Assembly (NCBI GenBank): GCA_944324285.1
Contig: CALUVR010000019.1
Span: 1 to 42,309, forward strand
DNA length: 42,309 nucleotides
Direction: 5' to 3'
From: Candidatus Gastranaerophilales bacterium
GTDB taxonomy: Bacteria; Cyanobacteriota; Vampirovibrionia; Gastranaerophilales; Gastranaerophilaceae
Part shown: piece after piece, positions 26,678 through 34,003 of the stretch
Position numbering within the stretch: the stretch's first letter is position 1
Layout: each line of letters opens with the position of its first letter
Notes under the pieces: model-generated
What the model saw: only the letters and a program-made list of their open reading frames with translations
The model's database searches: none
Told to the model about the DNA's origin: nothing
Program-made: the position numbers and the translations under genes

Positions 26678-26926
26678 ATGAGATTAGATAAATTTTTAAA
26701 AGTTTCACGATTAATAAAAAGAAGAACCGTTGCCAATGAGGTTTCTGATATGGGAAGAGTTTTTGTTAACGGAAACCCTGCAAAAGCGGGAAAACAATTA
26801 AAAGAAGACGACATCATTGAAATTGAATATGCCAATAGAACGGTCAAAGTAAAAGTTTTAAGAATACCGCAAAACAATGTGAGCATTCAGGAAGCCCCGA
26901 CCTTATACGAAATTATTCAAGGGTAA
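26678..26926 (+). CDS. rqcP: S4-domain RNA-binding protein RqcP (YabO/Hsp15 family)
   Basis: The 82-aa protein is one S4 domain: MRLDKFLKVSRLIKRRTVAN, then GRVFVNGNPAKAGKQLKEDD and the C-terminal strand VKVKVLRIP. The opening matches Bacillus YabO/RqcP almost word for word. RqcP works with RqcH on stalled 50S subunits to add Ala tails to blocked nascent chains (established for the family). RqcH is not in this window. Confidence 0.88.
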   Translation: MRLDKFLKVSRLIKRRTVANEVSDMGRVFVNGNPAKAGKQLKEDDIIEIEYANRTVKVKVLRIPQNNVSIQEAPTLYEIIQG

Positions 26927-26960
26927 GATTGTTACTAATAAATACGTTAAGTGCAAGAAA

Positions 26961-26988
26961 GTGAATAGTGAATAGTGAATAGTGAAGG
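26961..26988 (+). repeat. Heptamer tandem repeat (GTGAATA type)
   Basis: Four units in register are seen: GTGAATA three times, then GTGAAGG, followed by GTGAGG. Same unit length and reading register as the array at 21754. Heptamer tandem repeats are known in Cyanobacteria (STRR sequences); relation to those is only a suggestion. Confidence 0.7.
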
Positions 26989-27080
26989 GTGAGGTGTAAA
27001 GGGGCAGTTTTGTTGGAAGGATGAAAGGTTGAAGATTGTGACGTCATTGCGAGGAGCGAAGCAACGCTGCAATCCAGTAT

Positions 27081-27139
27081 TTTGCCTCTCTTTGTAAGGG
27101 AGGTGGCGCGTATGCGCCGGAGTATTTTGTCTTTTACCC
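27081..27139 (-). repeat. Two-stem dispersed repeat, copy B (inverted)
   Basis: Reverse-complement counterpart of 22278-22335. Its central stem is GGCGC/GCGCC in place of GGCAC/GTGCC, so the pairing is kept despite the change. The second stem is CCTCCCTT/AAGAGAGG with one mismatch. Confidence 0.65.
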
Positions 27140-27230
27140 CTCACCCGTCCTACGGACACCCTCTCCACCAATGGGAGAGGGATGAAGCTCCACTTGTAAA
27201 GAGAGGATAAAGGTGGAATTCTTTACAAAA

Positions 27231-27270
27231 ACAAAACCGCAGGCTTTTAAACCCGCGGCTTTGTTTTTTT
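27231..27270. terminator. Terminator after small-protein genes
   Basis: An imperfect stem (ACAAA-CCGC-GG paired with CC-GCGG-TTTGT, two mismatches) ends in T7 on the plus strand and has an A-rich left side giving a T-run on the minus strand. It is 20 nt past the stop of the 68-aa minus-strand gene. Confidence 0.7.
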
Positions 27271-27289
27271 ATATTCGAGATTGCATTGA

Positions 27290-27496
27290 TTACGCAAGAT
27301 AATAGAGTCTGCCTGTGTTCGGAGAATCCCCGTAAGGTGTTGAATTTCTGTGTTCAGGGCGAGTCAAATCAATCGCCTGCCCTGCTGTTGTCGCTGTCTG
27401 TATAAAATTTGGCGCCTGTATTGCATCAACTTTCCCAAGATAGTTTAATGAATTTGTTCTCAGTGCCCCTAAAATATTCCCGACAGATAATGTCAT
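27290..27496 (-). CDS. Small hypothetical protein (68 aa)
   Basis: The 68-aa product begins MTLSVGNILGALRTNSLNYL and ends NTGRLYYLA. It has a Pro/Asn/Thr-rich second half, no signal peptide and no Cys. GGGGA lies 7 nt before the ATG, and a terminator follows, so it is likely expressed. I do not know the family. It follows another small gene of similar size and composition on the same strand, suggesting a pair. A 9-bp hairpin (27521-27545) lies in its leader. Confidence 0.6.
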   Translation of the reverse strand: MTLSVGNILGALRTNSLNYLGKVDAIQAPNFIQTATTAGQAIDLTRPEHRNSTPYGDSPNTGRLYYLA

Positions 27497-27520
27497 AATT
27501 AATTCCCCATATTAATTTAT

Positions 27521-27545
27521 CCCTATACTATAATAAAGTATAGGG
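27521..27545. promoter_or_regulatory. 9-bp inverted repeat in leader of the 68-aa gene
   Basis: CCCTATACT (27521-27529) pairs with AGTATAGGG (27537-27545) around a 7-nt loop, 25 nt before the minus-strand start codon. It could be an operator or an RNA hairpin near the ribosome site; no T-run follows on the minus strand. Confidence 0.4.
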
Positions 27546-27568
27546 TAATAAAAAAATTGCCTGAAATC

Positions 27569-27594
27569 AGCTTAATATTAAGAAATATTAAGCT
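27569..27594 (-). terminator. 11-bp stem over the stop of the 64-aa gene
   Basis: AGCTTAATATT (27569-27579) and AATATTAAGCT (27584-27594) form a perfect stem with a 4-nt loop. The stop codon of the 64-aa gene is inside it, and a T7 run follows about 10 nt later on the minus strand. Possible terminator or mRNA-end stabiliser. Confidence 0.45.
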
Positions 27595-27782
27595 AACAAA
27601 TCCAGAGATTTGCCTAAAGTTTCACTCCCTTTGATGGACGGATAATTAAGATTATGCCCGCCATTAGCAAAGAAGTTAACTTCAGCGTTTTTTTGCTGTT
27701 TTGCGTTTGTACCGTCATTCCACGCAACAGGCTGTACCTTGTAGATTTGCTGTGCCTGGACGGCTTTGATTGAATCTAACAT
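27588..27782 (-). CDS. Small hypothetical protein (64 aa)
   Basis: The 64-aa product begins MLDSIKAVQAQQIYKVQPVA, has an Asn/Gly-rich middle (FFANGGHNLNYPSIKG) and ends SLDLLA. AGAGG is 5 nt before the ATG. There is no signal peptide, membrane span or known motif. It precedes the 68-aa gene on the same strand, and both end in Leu/Tyr-Leu-Ala. I do not recognise it; expression is supported by the ribosome site only. Confidence 0.55.
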   Translation of the reverse strand: MLDSIKAVQAQQIYKVQPVAWNDGTNAKQQKNAEVNFFANGGHNLNYPSIKGSETLGKSLDLLA

Positions 27783-27904
27783 TGTGACCTCTTTTATTCT
27801 CTCTCAAATATATAAAAAATTTTAGTAATATATGAATTTCAAAAATCTGATTTTTTGTAACATTTTTTACAAATTATAAAAGCTGTACGAACTCTTTTCC
27901 ATCT

Positions 27905-28963
27905 TTATTTTACGACTTTATGCAGCCCGCGGGGTTTATCAACGTTTCTATGGAGGCTCTGCGCTATCTCCAGCGCCAAAAGCTGTATTATAACTACAAT
28001 GCAAAAAGATTTTACAATCACGCTTTCGCAATTCTTATCAATGTGGTATTTTGTCTTAATCTTATCGTTTGAACAGCCAACTACACAAAGCGGAGCCTTA
28101 TAATCTTCTTCAATTTTGTTGAGATTTTTTATTGCCGTGTAGGTTAATTCATCAACGGAAATATGTATCATTGCCGGCTTATTATTCAAAACAGCAACAT
28201 GACCGTGCATGAATTCGCCTAAGATACTTGAATACACATTTATGTATGAGGTTTCTTTAATTTTTAAAGATGCCTCTTTTGCAATAGCATAAGATATTCC
28301 GTCCGCAGTTATTACAATATTTTTGTATTTCGCGAGGAATTTTGCCATTGTTTTAATTTGACCATGGAGTGTATATGTCTGATTTACGTAATCTGAAAGA
28401 CATTTCAAATCATCTATAAATGGTGCAATATCAATTCCTTTATGAGAAGCATATTTCAAAACCAACAATACGCAGCATAGCATTTGGGTTGTAAGAGATT
28501 TTGTTGCGGCAATACTTTTTTCTTCACCCGCGCAGCAATCAATTTTGAAATCTGCAGCCTGCCAGATTGTTGACTCTTTACGATTAGTGATACAAAGAGT
28601 CCTCATCCCGAGTTCTTTTGCTTTTTTGAGTGCTGAATTTGTATCAGAAGTTTCACCTGATTGAGTTATAAAAACGTACAGGATGTCGCTGTCGTGCGGA
28701 ACCGCTGACTTTAGAAGAAATTCGCTGGAGTAAATTGCTCGAGCCTCCATGCCGGCGACATTCCCGAACAAGTCAGCCGCAAATCTTGCGCAATGGTAGG
28801 AGGAACCGCTTGCAACCATTATTACTTTTGATATATCCGTCGGAATATCAAACAGAATGTAGTTGTTATCATTTACATGAGTATTCAATAAATTAGCAAG
28901 AACATCCGCCTGCTCAAAGATCTCTTTTTCCATACTGGATTTTTGATTATTTTTAAAAAACAT
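27905..28963 (-). CDS. Stand-alone GlmS-type SIS-domain sugar isomerase
   Basis: From ATG 28963 the protein is 352 aa with two SIS domains (about 35-190 and 200-340). Sequence features match the isomerase half of GlmS: MEKEIFEQADVLANLL at the linker, VASGSSYHCARFAADL, TQSGETSDT, SLKIKETSYINVY with the catalytic-type Glu, GEFMHGH with the ring-opening-type His, and the C-terminal NVDKPRGLHKVVK with the terminal Lys. The N-terminal glutaminase domain is absent. It may work with ammonia or in the deaminase direction, like AgaS/FrlB/GlmD-type proteins; the substrate is uncertain. It follows gatB across a hairpin. Confidence 0.8.
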   Translation of the reverse strand: MFFKNNQKSSMEKEIFEQADVLANLLNTHVNDNNYILFDIPTDISKVIMVASGSSYHCARFAADLFGNVAGMEARAIYSSEFLLKSAVPHDSDILYVFITQSGETSDTNSALKKAKELGMRTLCITNRKESTIWQAADFKIDCCAGEEKSIAATKSLTTQMLCCVLLVLKYASHKGIDIAPFIDDLKCLSDYVNQTYTLHGQIKTMAKFLAKYKNIVITADGISYAIAKEASLKIKETSYINVYSSILGEFMHGHVAVLNNKPAMIHISVDELTYTAIKNLNKIEEDYKAPLCVVGCSNDKIKTKYHIDKNCESVIVKSFCIVVIIQLLALEIAQSLHRNVDKPRGLHKVVK

Positions 28964-28991
28964 ATAACCCCACCCGGAAATTAAAATTTCC

Positions 28992-29012
28992 ACCCTCCCT
29001 CAAAGGGAGGGT
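28992..29012 (-). terminator. Hairpin between gatB and the SIS gene
   Basis: ACCCTCCCT and AGGGAGGGT form a perfect 9-bp stem with a 3-nt loop, 7 nt after the gatB stop and followed on the minus strand by a short A/T-rich run. It could end gatB transcription or be one of the CTCCC-type repeats common in this window. Confidence 0.55.
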
Positions 29013-29018
29013 AAAAAT

Positions 29019-30461
29019 TTATCCCAGAATTTCCTTTAATAACTCATTAACAGCTTTAGGATTAGCACGCCCTTTGGTTTCTTTCATAACCTGTCCTACA
29101 AAGAAGCCCAGAAGCTGAACTTTTCCATTTTTGTAAGATTCTACTTCTTTAGGATTTGCCGCAACGACTTTTTCGCAAATTGTCTTGATTGCACCTTCGT
29201 CAGAAATCTGGCTCAAGCCGCGTTTTTCAACAATTTCGGAAGCCTTTGTACCGTCTTTGAGCATATCTGTAATAATTTGCTTACCGATATTATTTGAAAT
29301 TGTATTCTTTTCAATCAAAGAAATCAATTCGACAAGGTTTTCAGGTGTTAATTTTGTTTCAGAGATTTCTTTATGCTCTTCTTTCAAGTAAGCGGAAATT
29401 TCGCCCATAATAAAGTTTACGGCAATCTTAGGAGTTGCGCCGAGTTCCAGAACTTTATCAAAGAACAGGGCAAGCCCCATTTGTTCTACGATTACACTAG
29501 CATCGTATTCGCTTAGACCAAGCCCCATATATCTTTGGCGTTTTGCTTCCGGCAGTTCAGGCATTTTGTCTTTAATTTCCTGAACCCATTCTCTCGAAAT
29601 TTCAAGAGGCATTAAATCCGGTTCAGGGAAGTATCTGTAATCATGAGCATCTTCTTTCCCTCTCATTGAACGTGTTTCTCTTGCATTATCATCCCAGAGT
29701 CTTGTTTCCTGAACGACTTTTCCACCTTCTTCAACGATATCAATTTGTCTGTCGATTTCGTATTCAATTGCTCTTTGAAGTGCAGAGAAACTGTTTACGT
29801 TTTTGATTTCAGCACGAGTACCGAAAACTTTTGAGCCCTTAGGCATAACGGAAATATTAGCATCGCATCTCATAGAGCCTTCTTCAAGGTTTCCGTCACA
29901 AACACCTATATATCTTACAATATTTCTTAATTCTTCCATATAAGCTCTTGCTTCATCAGAACTTCTCATATCAGGTTCTGATACAATTTCCAAAAGCGGA
30001 GTCCCGGCTCTGTTCAGGTCAACTAAAGAATAGCTTGAACCTGCAATACCGGCTGAACCTGCGTGAACAAGTTTTCCGGCATCTTCTTCCAAATGGGCAC
30101 GGGTAATACCTATTCTTTTACCTTTAATATCAATATAACCGTTTACGCAGATAGGTTCATCATATTGAGAAATCTGATAACCCTTAGGTAAATCAGGATA
30201 AAAATACTGTTTTCTGTCAAATTTGCAGCGTGACGGGATTTCACAATTCAGTGCAAGTCCTGTCAAAATTCCCATATTAACAACTTCTCTGTTTAAAACA
30301 GGTAACACACCCGGCATCCCGAGCGTAATAGGACTGGTTTCAGAATTTGGTTCTTTTCCGAATTCAGTACCGTCCGGGGCAAATATTTTTGATTTTGTTT
30401 TCAACTGTGCGTGAACTTCCAAACCTATAACAACTTCGTATTTATCTCTTAAACTTTCCAT
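29019..30461 (-). CDS. gatB: Asp-tRNA(Asn)/Glu-tRNA(Gln) amidotransferase subunit B
   Basis: GatB is the kinase and tRNA-binding subunit of GatCAB, which converts misacylated Glu-tRNA(Gln) or Asp-tRNA(Asn) to the amide form. The 480-aa protein has the signature GLEVHAQLKTKSKIF (13-27), FYPDLPKGYQISQYD, EEDAGKLVHAG, and LLEIVSEPD in the catalytic cradle. The helical and YqeY-like tail covers about 330-480. AAGGAG is 6 nt before the ATG. GatA and GatC are not adjacent. Confidence 0.96.
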   Translation of the reverse strand: MESLRDKYEVVIGLEVHAQLKTKSKIFAPDGTEFGKEPNSETSPITLGMPGVLPVLNREVVNMGILTGLALNCEIPSRCKFDRKQYFYPDLPKGYQISQYDEPICVNGYIDIKGKRIGITRAHLEEDAGKLVHAGSAGIAGSSYSLVDLNRAGTPLLEIVSEPDMRSSDEARAYMEELRNIVRYIGVCDGNLEEGSMRCDANISVMPKGSKVFGTRAEIKNVNSFSALQRAIEYEIDRQIDIVEEGGKVVQETRLWDDNARETRSMRGKEDAHDYRYFPEPDLMPLEISREWVQEIKDKMPELPEAKRQRYMGLGLSEYDASVIVEQMGLALFFDKVLELGATPKIAVNFIMGEISAYLKEEHKEISETKLTPENLVELISLIEKNTISNNIGKQIITDMLKDGTKASEIVEKRGLSQISDEGAIKTICEKVVAANPKEVESYKNGKVQLLGFFVGQVMKETKGRANPKAVNELLKEILG

Positions 30462-30563
30462 AGCTTCTCCTTATCGTAAAATCAGAATATCACAAAGATT
30501 ATTCTCATGCAAACCTGTTATTACCGGATGTATATTGATGTTTACTCAATATGCATAAATTCG

Positions 30564-30621
30564 TCATGCAGAACTTGTTTTGGACTCTCTCCAATATTAG
30601 ACCCTGAAACAAGTTCAGTGT
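30564..30621. repeat. Palindromic intergenic repeat between gatB and the SPOR gene
   Basis: GAACTTGTTT (30571-30580) is complemented by AAACAAGTTC (30607-30616). Pairing extends imperfectly outward to GTCATGCA / CAGTGTGAC, giving ends of about 18 nt around a 26-nt loop. It resembles GTCATxCTGAACTTGTTTC-type repeats that recur in many bacterial genomes. Confidence 0.55.
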
Positions 30622-30650
30622 GACATATTTATAAACTTCAATATATCCCG

Positions 30651-31376
30651 TTATTGTTCTATGAGCACTCTTGCAGGGTAATTTTTATTTAACAAATCTC
30701 TTGCGGCATCCATAGCCTTTTCTTTTGTAGAATAAGAACCTATCTGCAGGGTATATTCATTTCCTATCCGTCTTATAAAAGGTGACAGACCGAGTCCTGC
30801 ATCAGTCAGAATGCCTTTTGCAACCTGAGCCTGCTCTATTGTCGAATATGAACCTACTACGACCTTAATCCCGACATAATGCGGAACAGGAGCAGTTTCT
30901 TCCGCTTTCGGAGTCACTTTTGGTTTTGCCGGAGCTTCTTCAACTTTCTTTGATTGTTGTTCAGAAGGAGCTGTGGTTTCTTCAGTGTAAACAGGCTCTT
31001 CTTCAGTATAAACAGGGGCAGGAACTTCCGCTTCAGACACATTTTTCTGCTTTGGTATTACCACTTTACCGCCGTCAGCTATGGATAACCCGTCACCGCC
31101 TATAGCTTCCGAATTATCTTCCATGTGAATTTCTTTTAATCTTTCATCAATCTCACCCTGTTTGACATACTCTTCTTCCGTTTGAGCTGTTTCATCACCG
31201 AGATTTATCTCAACATCAGGCGACATAACTTTTGCTAATCCGAGAAATACAATTAATAATACGCAAAACACAGATATAAACATTATTAATCCCTGACGGG
31301 GGTTTCTGTTTACTATTTTTTTGTAATCTTTATAGCTTATATGAGCATGTTGTATTGGTTCATCTTCGTGAATCAT
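30651..31376 (-). CDS. SPOR-domain membrane protein
   Basis: The 241-aa protein has a short cytoplasmic head, one membrane helix (about 28-50), a Pro/Glu/Ala-rich periplasmic linker with repeated VYTEE (about 115-165), and a C-terminal SPOR domain: VGIKVVVGSYSTIEQAQVAK, then EYTLQIGSYSTKEKAMDAAR. SPOR domains bind peptidoglycan stripped of stem peptides at division sites, so a septal role is likely. AGAGGAG is 8 nt before the ATG. It is last in the HEAT-queC-DUF366 run with a 3-nt gap. Confidence 0.88.
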   Translation of the reverse strand: MIHEDEPIQHAHISYKDYKKIVNRNPRQGLIMFISVFCVLLIVFLGLAKVMSPDVEINLGDETAQTEEEYVKQGEIDERLKEIHMEDNSEAIGGDGLSIADGGKVVIPKQKNVSEAEVPAPVYTEEEPVYTEETTAPSEQQSKKVEEAPAKPKVTPKAEETAPVPHYVGIKVVVGSYSTIEQAQVAKGILTDAGLGLSPFIRRIGNEYTLQIGSYSTKEKAMDAARDLLNKNYPARVLIEQ

Positions 31377-31379
31377 AAA

Positions 31380-31934
31380 TTATACTCCTCTGACCTTTGT
31401 ACTTGCCATTATTATATCATCAATTTCTTCTGAATAATTTTTCAGAATTTCCAATGCAAAATCATCAATATCTGTTATTCCTAAGTCATTAGATAATCCG
31501 CATGCTTTCACAGGTGCGCCGGTTGAATCAATATTAATCCCTGTATGGATAAGGATTGATGTTAATGATTTTGTTGCAATAGATACTGTTAATTTTTTCC
31601 CGTTAACAAATAAATCATCTCCGCCTCTGACAGGATAAATTCCGCGGCGCTCAAGTGCCTCTTTGATTGCACAAATCAAAAGCCTCTGCCTGAAAACACC
31701 TTCCACAAGTCCGACATTAAACTGTTCCGAGATAAAACTGAGCATTGATTTACTGTAAATAGGTTCGTTATTTATAACGTCCTCAATATCTACCATCTCC
31801 GTCAATTTAACTTCGCATTCACCTTTGAAGGCAACCATTGCATCCCCTTGAATTTTAAAATTTTTATAAATCCAATGAGGGCTTAACTGCCATCCTTCGT
31901 ATTTTATTTCTTGATTTAAGAGTTGAGTTTTCAT
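31380..31934 (-). CDS. DUF366-like protein
   Basis: The 184-aa protein contains SPHWIYKNFKIQGDAMVAFKG, RQRLLICAIKEALERRGIYP, RGGDDLFVNGKKLTVSIAT and IHTGINIDSTGAPVKACGL, which I match to the DUF366 family. Its biochemical role is not established. It sits 13 nt after queC, and the contact suggests a link to deazaguanine (queuosine/archaeosine-type) metabolism; that is inference. The VNGKKLTVSIA segment superficially resembles biotin/lipoate ligase strands. No signal peptide or membrane span. Confidence 0.65.
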   Translation of the reverse strand: MKTQLLNQEIKYEGWQLSPHWIYKNFKIQGDAMVAFKGECEVKLTEMVDIEDVINNEPIYSKSMLSFISEQFNVGLVEGVFRQRLLICAIKEALERRGIYPVRGGDDLFVNGKKLTVSIATKSLTSILIHTGINIDSTGAPVKACGLSNDLGITDIDDFALEILKNYSEEIDDIIMASTKVRGV

Positions 31935-31947
31935 AGTTTATTTATCC

Positions 31948-32610
31948 CTAAAATAATTTCTCAATATAATCTTCTGCAGCATTATAGAGAAGTGCGTTTT
32001 TAAGTCTTTTGCAGGATTCGCATTCTCCGCAGTTTTTATCGCCGCCAAGATAGCAGCTCTTTACTAATTCCAGAGGAATTTTATTTTCCAGCGCTTTTTC
32101 AACTATATCATTCTTTGTACAGTCTATCAACGGAGCAATCACCCGAGGCTTTTTAAGGGTTGAAAATTCAAATTCCGCATTCACCCTATCTATAAATTCC
32201 TCTGTATTATCGGAAAAAGTTTCAGCCTCCTCCTTATTTGCCCCGATAATTATATCGTCGTAATGTCTGCTATCAGCAAAACTTGCGGCGATATTTAAAA
32301 ATAACCCGTTCCGATTAGGAACCCAGACTGCTTTCATAGATTCTTTGTAATCTTTAATATCCGTCGGGACAGATGCCTCCGAAACAAGAGAAGTATGTGT
32401 AATCTCTTTCAACCATTCAAGAGTAATAACTTTATGACTTATATTATAATACTCACATATTGCTTGTGAGGCAGAGATTTCCGGCTGAACCGCTTTTTGC
32501 CCGTAATCAAAAGTTAACGCCAGCATTTTATCGTATTTTTGTTTCTCCAACCCGAGGCTTACCAGAGAATCCAAGCCTCCTGACAAAAGTATAACCGCGC
32601 TTTTAACCAT
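31948..32610 (-). CDS. queC: 7-cyano-7-deazaguanine synthase QueC
   Basis: QueC turns 7-carboxy-7-deazaguanine into preQ0 with ATP and ammonia, on the way to queuosine in tRNA. The 220-aa protein has the PP-loop SGGLDS at 10-15, VPNRNGLFLNIAASFA, and a C-terminal zinc site of Cys186, Cys194, Cys197 and Cys200 (CYLGGDKNCGECESC). GGAG lies 5 nt before the ATG, and the gene begins inside the end of the HEAT gene. queD, queE and queF are not in the window. Confidence 0.95.
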   Translation of the reverse strand: MVKSAVILLSGGLDSLVSLGLEKQKYDKMLALTFDYGQKAVQPEISASQAICEYYNISHKVITLEWLKEITHTSLVSEASVPTDIKDYKESMKAVWVPNRNGLFLNIAASFADSRHYDDIIIGANKEEAETFSDNTEEFIDRVNAEFEFSTLKKPRVIAPLIDCTKNDIVEKALENKIPLELVKSCYLGGDKNCGECESCKRLKNALLYNAAEDYIEKLF

Positions 32611-33583
32611 CTAACTCCCTGCGTATTTTTCGTACCATTTCATCATTTTCATCAATTTCATATTCATCTAATATTGATACGGCTTCAATTTTTAAAATAT
32701 CACTGTATGAAGGCTCTTTTATAACCTCGTCCAAAATTTTTCGTCCAACCATATTGTACAATGCAATAAGAGCATTTTTCTTAACTTCATCATCCTTATC
32801 CGACAGACACTCTTTGATTGCATCATAAGCATCTTCAAAGTCACTTTCCATCAAAGCTTCAATTGCATTAATTCTAATCTGCGGAGATTCATCCATTAAG
32901 GATGTTTTTAAAGCATTAAAAACCCTCTGATTTTTCTCAAGTTTCATTTTCCCGAGAGCCTCAATAACACGTTCTTTCAAAAAGGTAAATTTGTCAATAA
33001 TTCCCTGTTTCGTTTCGAGAATACTTACTAAAGGTTCTACAGCACGGGTATCACCGAGCATACCGAGAGCCGATGCGGCTGATTCTCTCAAATAAACGGA
33101 TCTTTCATCCTCGTCTTTTACAACATCAATAAGAGGAGCTACTGCATATTTATCTCCAATTCTGCCAAGCGCATCAGCACATGCAAAACGAACCTTATAA
33201 TTTTCATTTTTATTATTCAAGCTGTATAAAAGAGGGGTGACTGCCGAAGTATCTTTAAGGTTTGCGATAGCTTTCGCGCACATTACCCGGACATTTATAA
33301 ATTTTTCTTTATTGGTTCCGTCATCTCCTGTTTTTAATAAAAGTATATCCAGTAAAGGACTCAGTGATGATTTATCACGAAACCTGTCACTGCAACGTAT
33401 TATTGACATTAAGACATCAGGATTTTTGCATACCGTAAGAAAGTAATTGTATATTAACACCAGATTATCGCGTTCATAAGTTTCATCAAGGTCGTTAATA
33501 TTGCGGATAACTTCTTCGGTTTCCCCGTCAAACAAATTGCATTTTTTTGCTATCGCTTCTAAATCCAATTTACTTTCTTCCAC
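32603..33583 (-). CDS. HEAT-repeat protein
   Basis: The 326-aa protein is a superhelix of about eight PBS-lyase-type HEAT repeats: AIANLKDTSAVTPLLYSLNN, ALGRIGDKYAVAPLIDVVKD and ALGMLGDTRAVEPLVSILET are clear units. No catalytic motif is seen; such proteins are scaffolds, and in Cyanobacteria relatives act on phycobilin proteins, which does not apply here. It starts at GTG (complement of 33581-33583), with GGGG about 8 nt upstream. It overlaps queC by 8 nt. Confidence 0.88.
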   Translation of the reverse strand: MEESKLDLEAIAKKCNLFDGETEEVIRNINDLDETYERDNLVLIYNYFLTVCKNPDVLMSIIRCSDRFRDKSSLSPLLDILLLKTGDDGTNKEKFINVRVMCAKAIANLKDTSAVTPLLYSLNNKNENYKVRFACADALGRIGDKYAVAPLIDVVKDEDERSVYLRESAASALGMLGDTRAVEPLVSILETKQGIIDKFTFLKERVIEALGKMKLEKNQRVFNALKTSLMDESPQIRINAIEALMESDFEDAYDAIKECLSDKDDEVKKNALIALYNMVGRKILDEVIKEPSYSDILKIEAVSILDEYEIDENDEMVRKIRRELDG

Positions 33584-34003
33584 TTAATACCCCTGCTTAG
33601 AATATACTACAAACCTTTTTTTTTAGCAAGTTTCAGGCTGATAAAATATAATCTTTGAAAAAATTTATTACACAGACTTTTTCAATTGGAATGATCCGTT
33701 AATAAAAATTTTGACCTGTTGTTTTTATTTTCTCAACACGCTTCCGCACATGCTCTTGCTATCGTTTCGAAAACAAAAACAACAGTTCTCTTTTCATCTT
33801 TTGAATAAAAAACGCCCCTCAATATGGAATTTGTTAACTTTTCATTGATAACCCCTCCTCGAAATCAAAGATTTCGGTCACCTCTCACAAAACGTGACAT
33901 TTAGTCACCTTTTGTTCGGCAGAGTCGCAAGGGGAGGACAAAAAATGATAAAATTTGCACCAATGAAATGTTAACAATCCCCTCAAGGAGGGACTTTTCT
34001 TTT
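33584..34003. repeat. Gene-free region with a 54-nt repeat copy
   Basis: There is no credible gene in these 420 nt. The right half has a hairpin CGAAATC/GATTTCG (33860-33876), the second copy of the 54-nt repeat (33890-33943) and a TCCCTC/GAGGGA stem just after the minus-strand gene stop. The left part is A/T-rich with no structure I can support. Confidence 0.6.
33890..33943. repeat. 54-nt exact dispersed repeat, copy 2
   Basis: Identical to 22359-22412 over 54 nt, with weaker similarity to about 33980 (GTTAACAAT...CCCT is shared). As with copy 1, the unit lies within about 65 nt downstream of a minus-strand gene, in the same orientation. Confidence 0.85.

Larger units (their letters stand above)
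26927..27289. repeat. Repeat-rich gene-free region of about 360 nt
   Basis: No convincing gene is present. It holds a heptamer array at 26961, a GTCATTGCGAGG...GCAATCCAG unit at 27043-27077 (related, in inverted orientation, to 22157-22188), the inverted copy of the two-stem element at 27081-27139, CCTCACCCGTCCTACGG-type sequence near 27140 and a terminator at 27231. Confidence 0.65.

Noticed and set aside
26947-27171. 74-codon minus-strand frame over the heptamer array
   Set aside because: Its C-terminus is the translated heptamer repeat (a periodic His/Tyr/Ser pattern), and the rest is the inverted repeat element.
33584-33720. PreQ1 riboswitch in front of the queC-containing run
   Set aside because: The A/T-rich leader shows no preQ1-type pseudoknot sequence that I can recognise.
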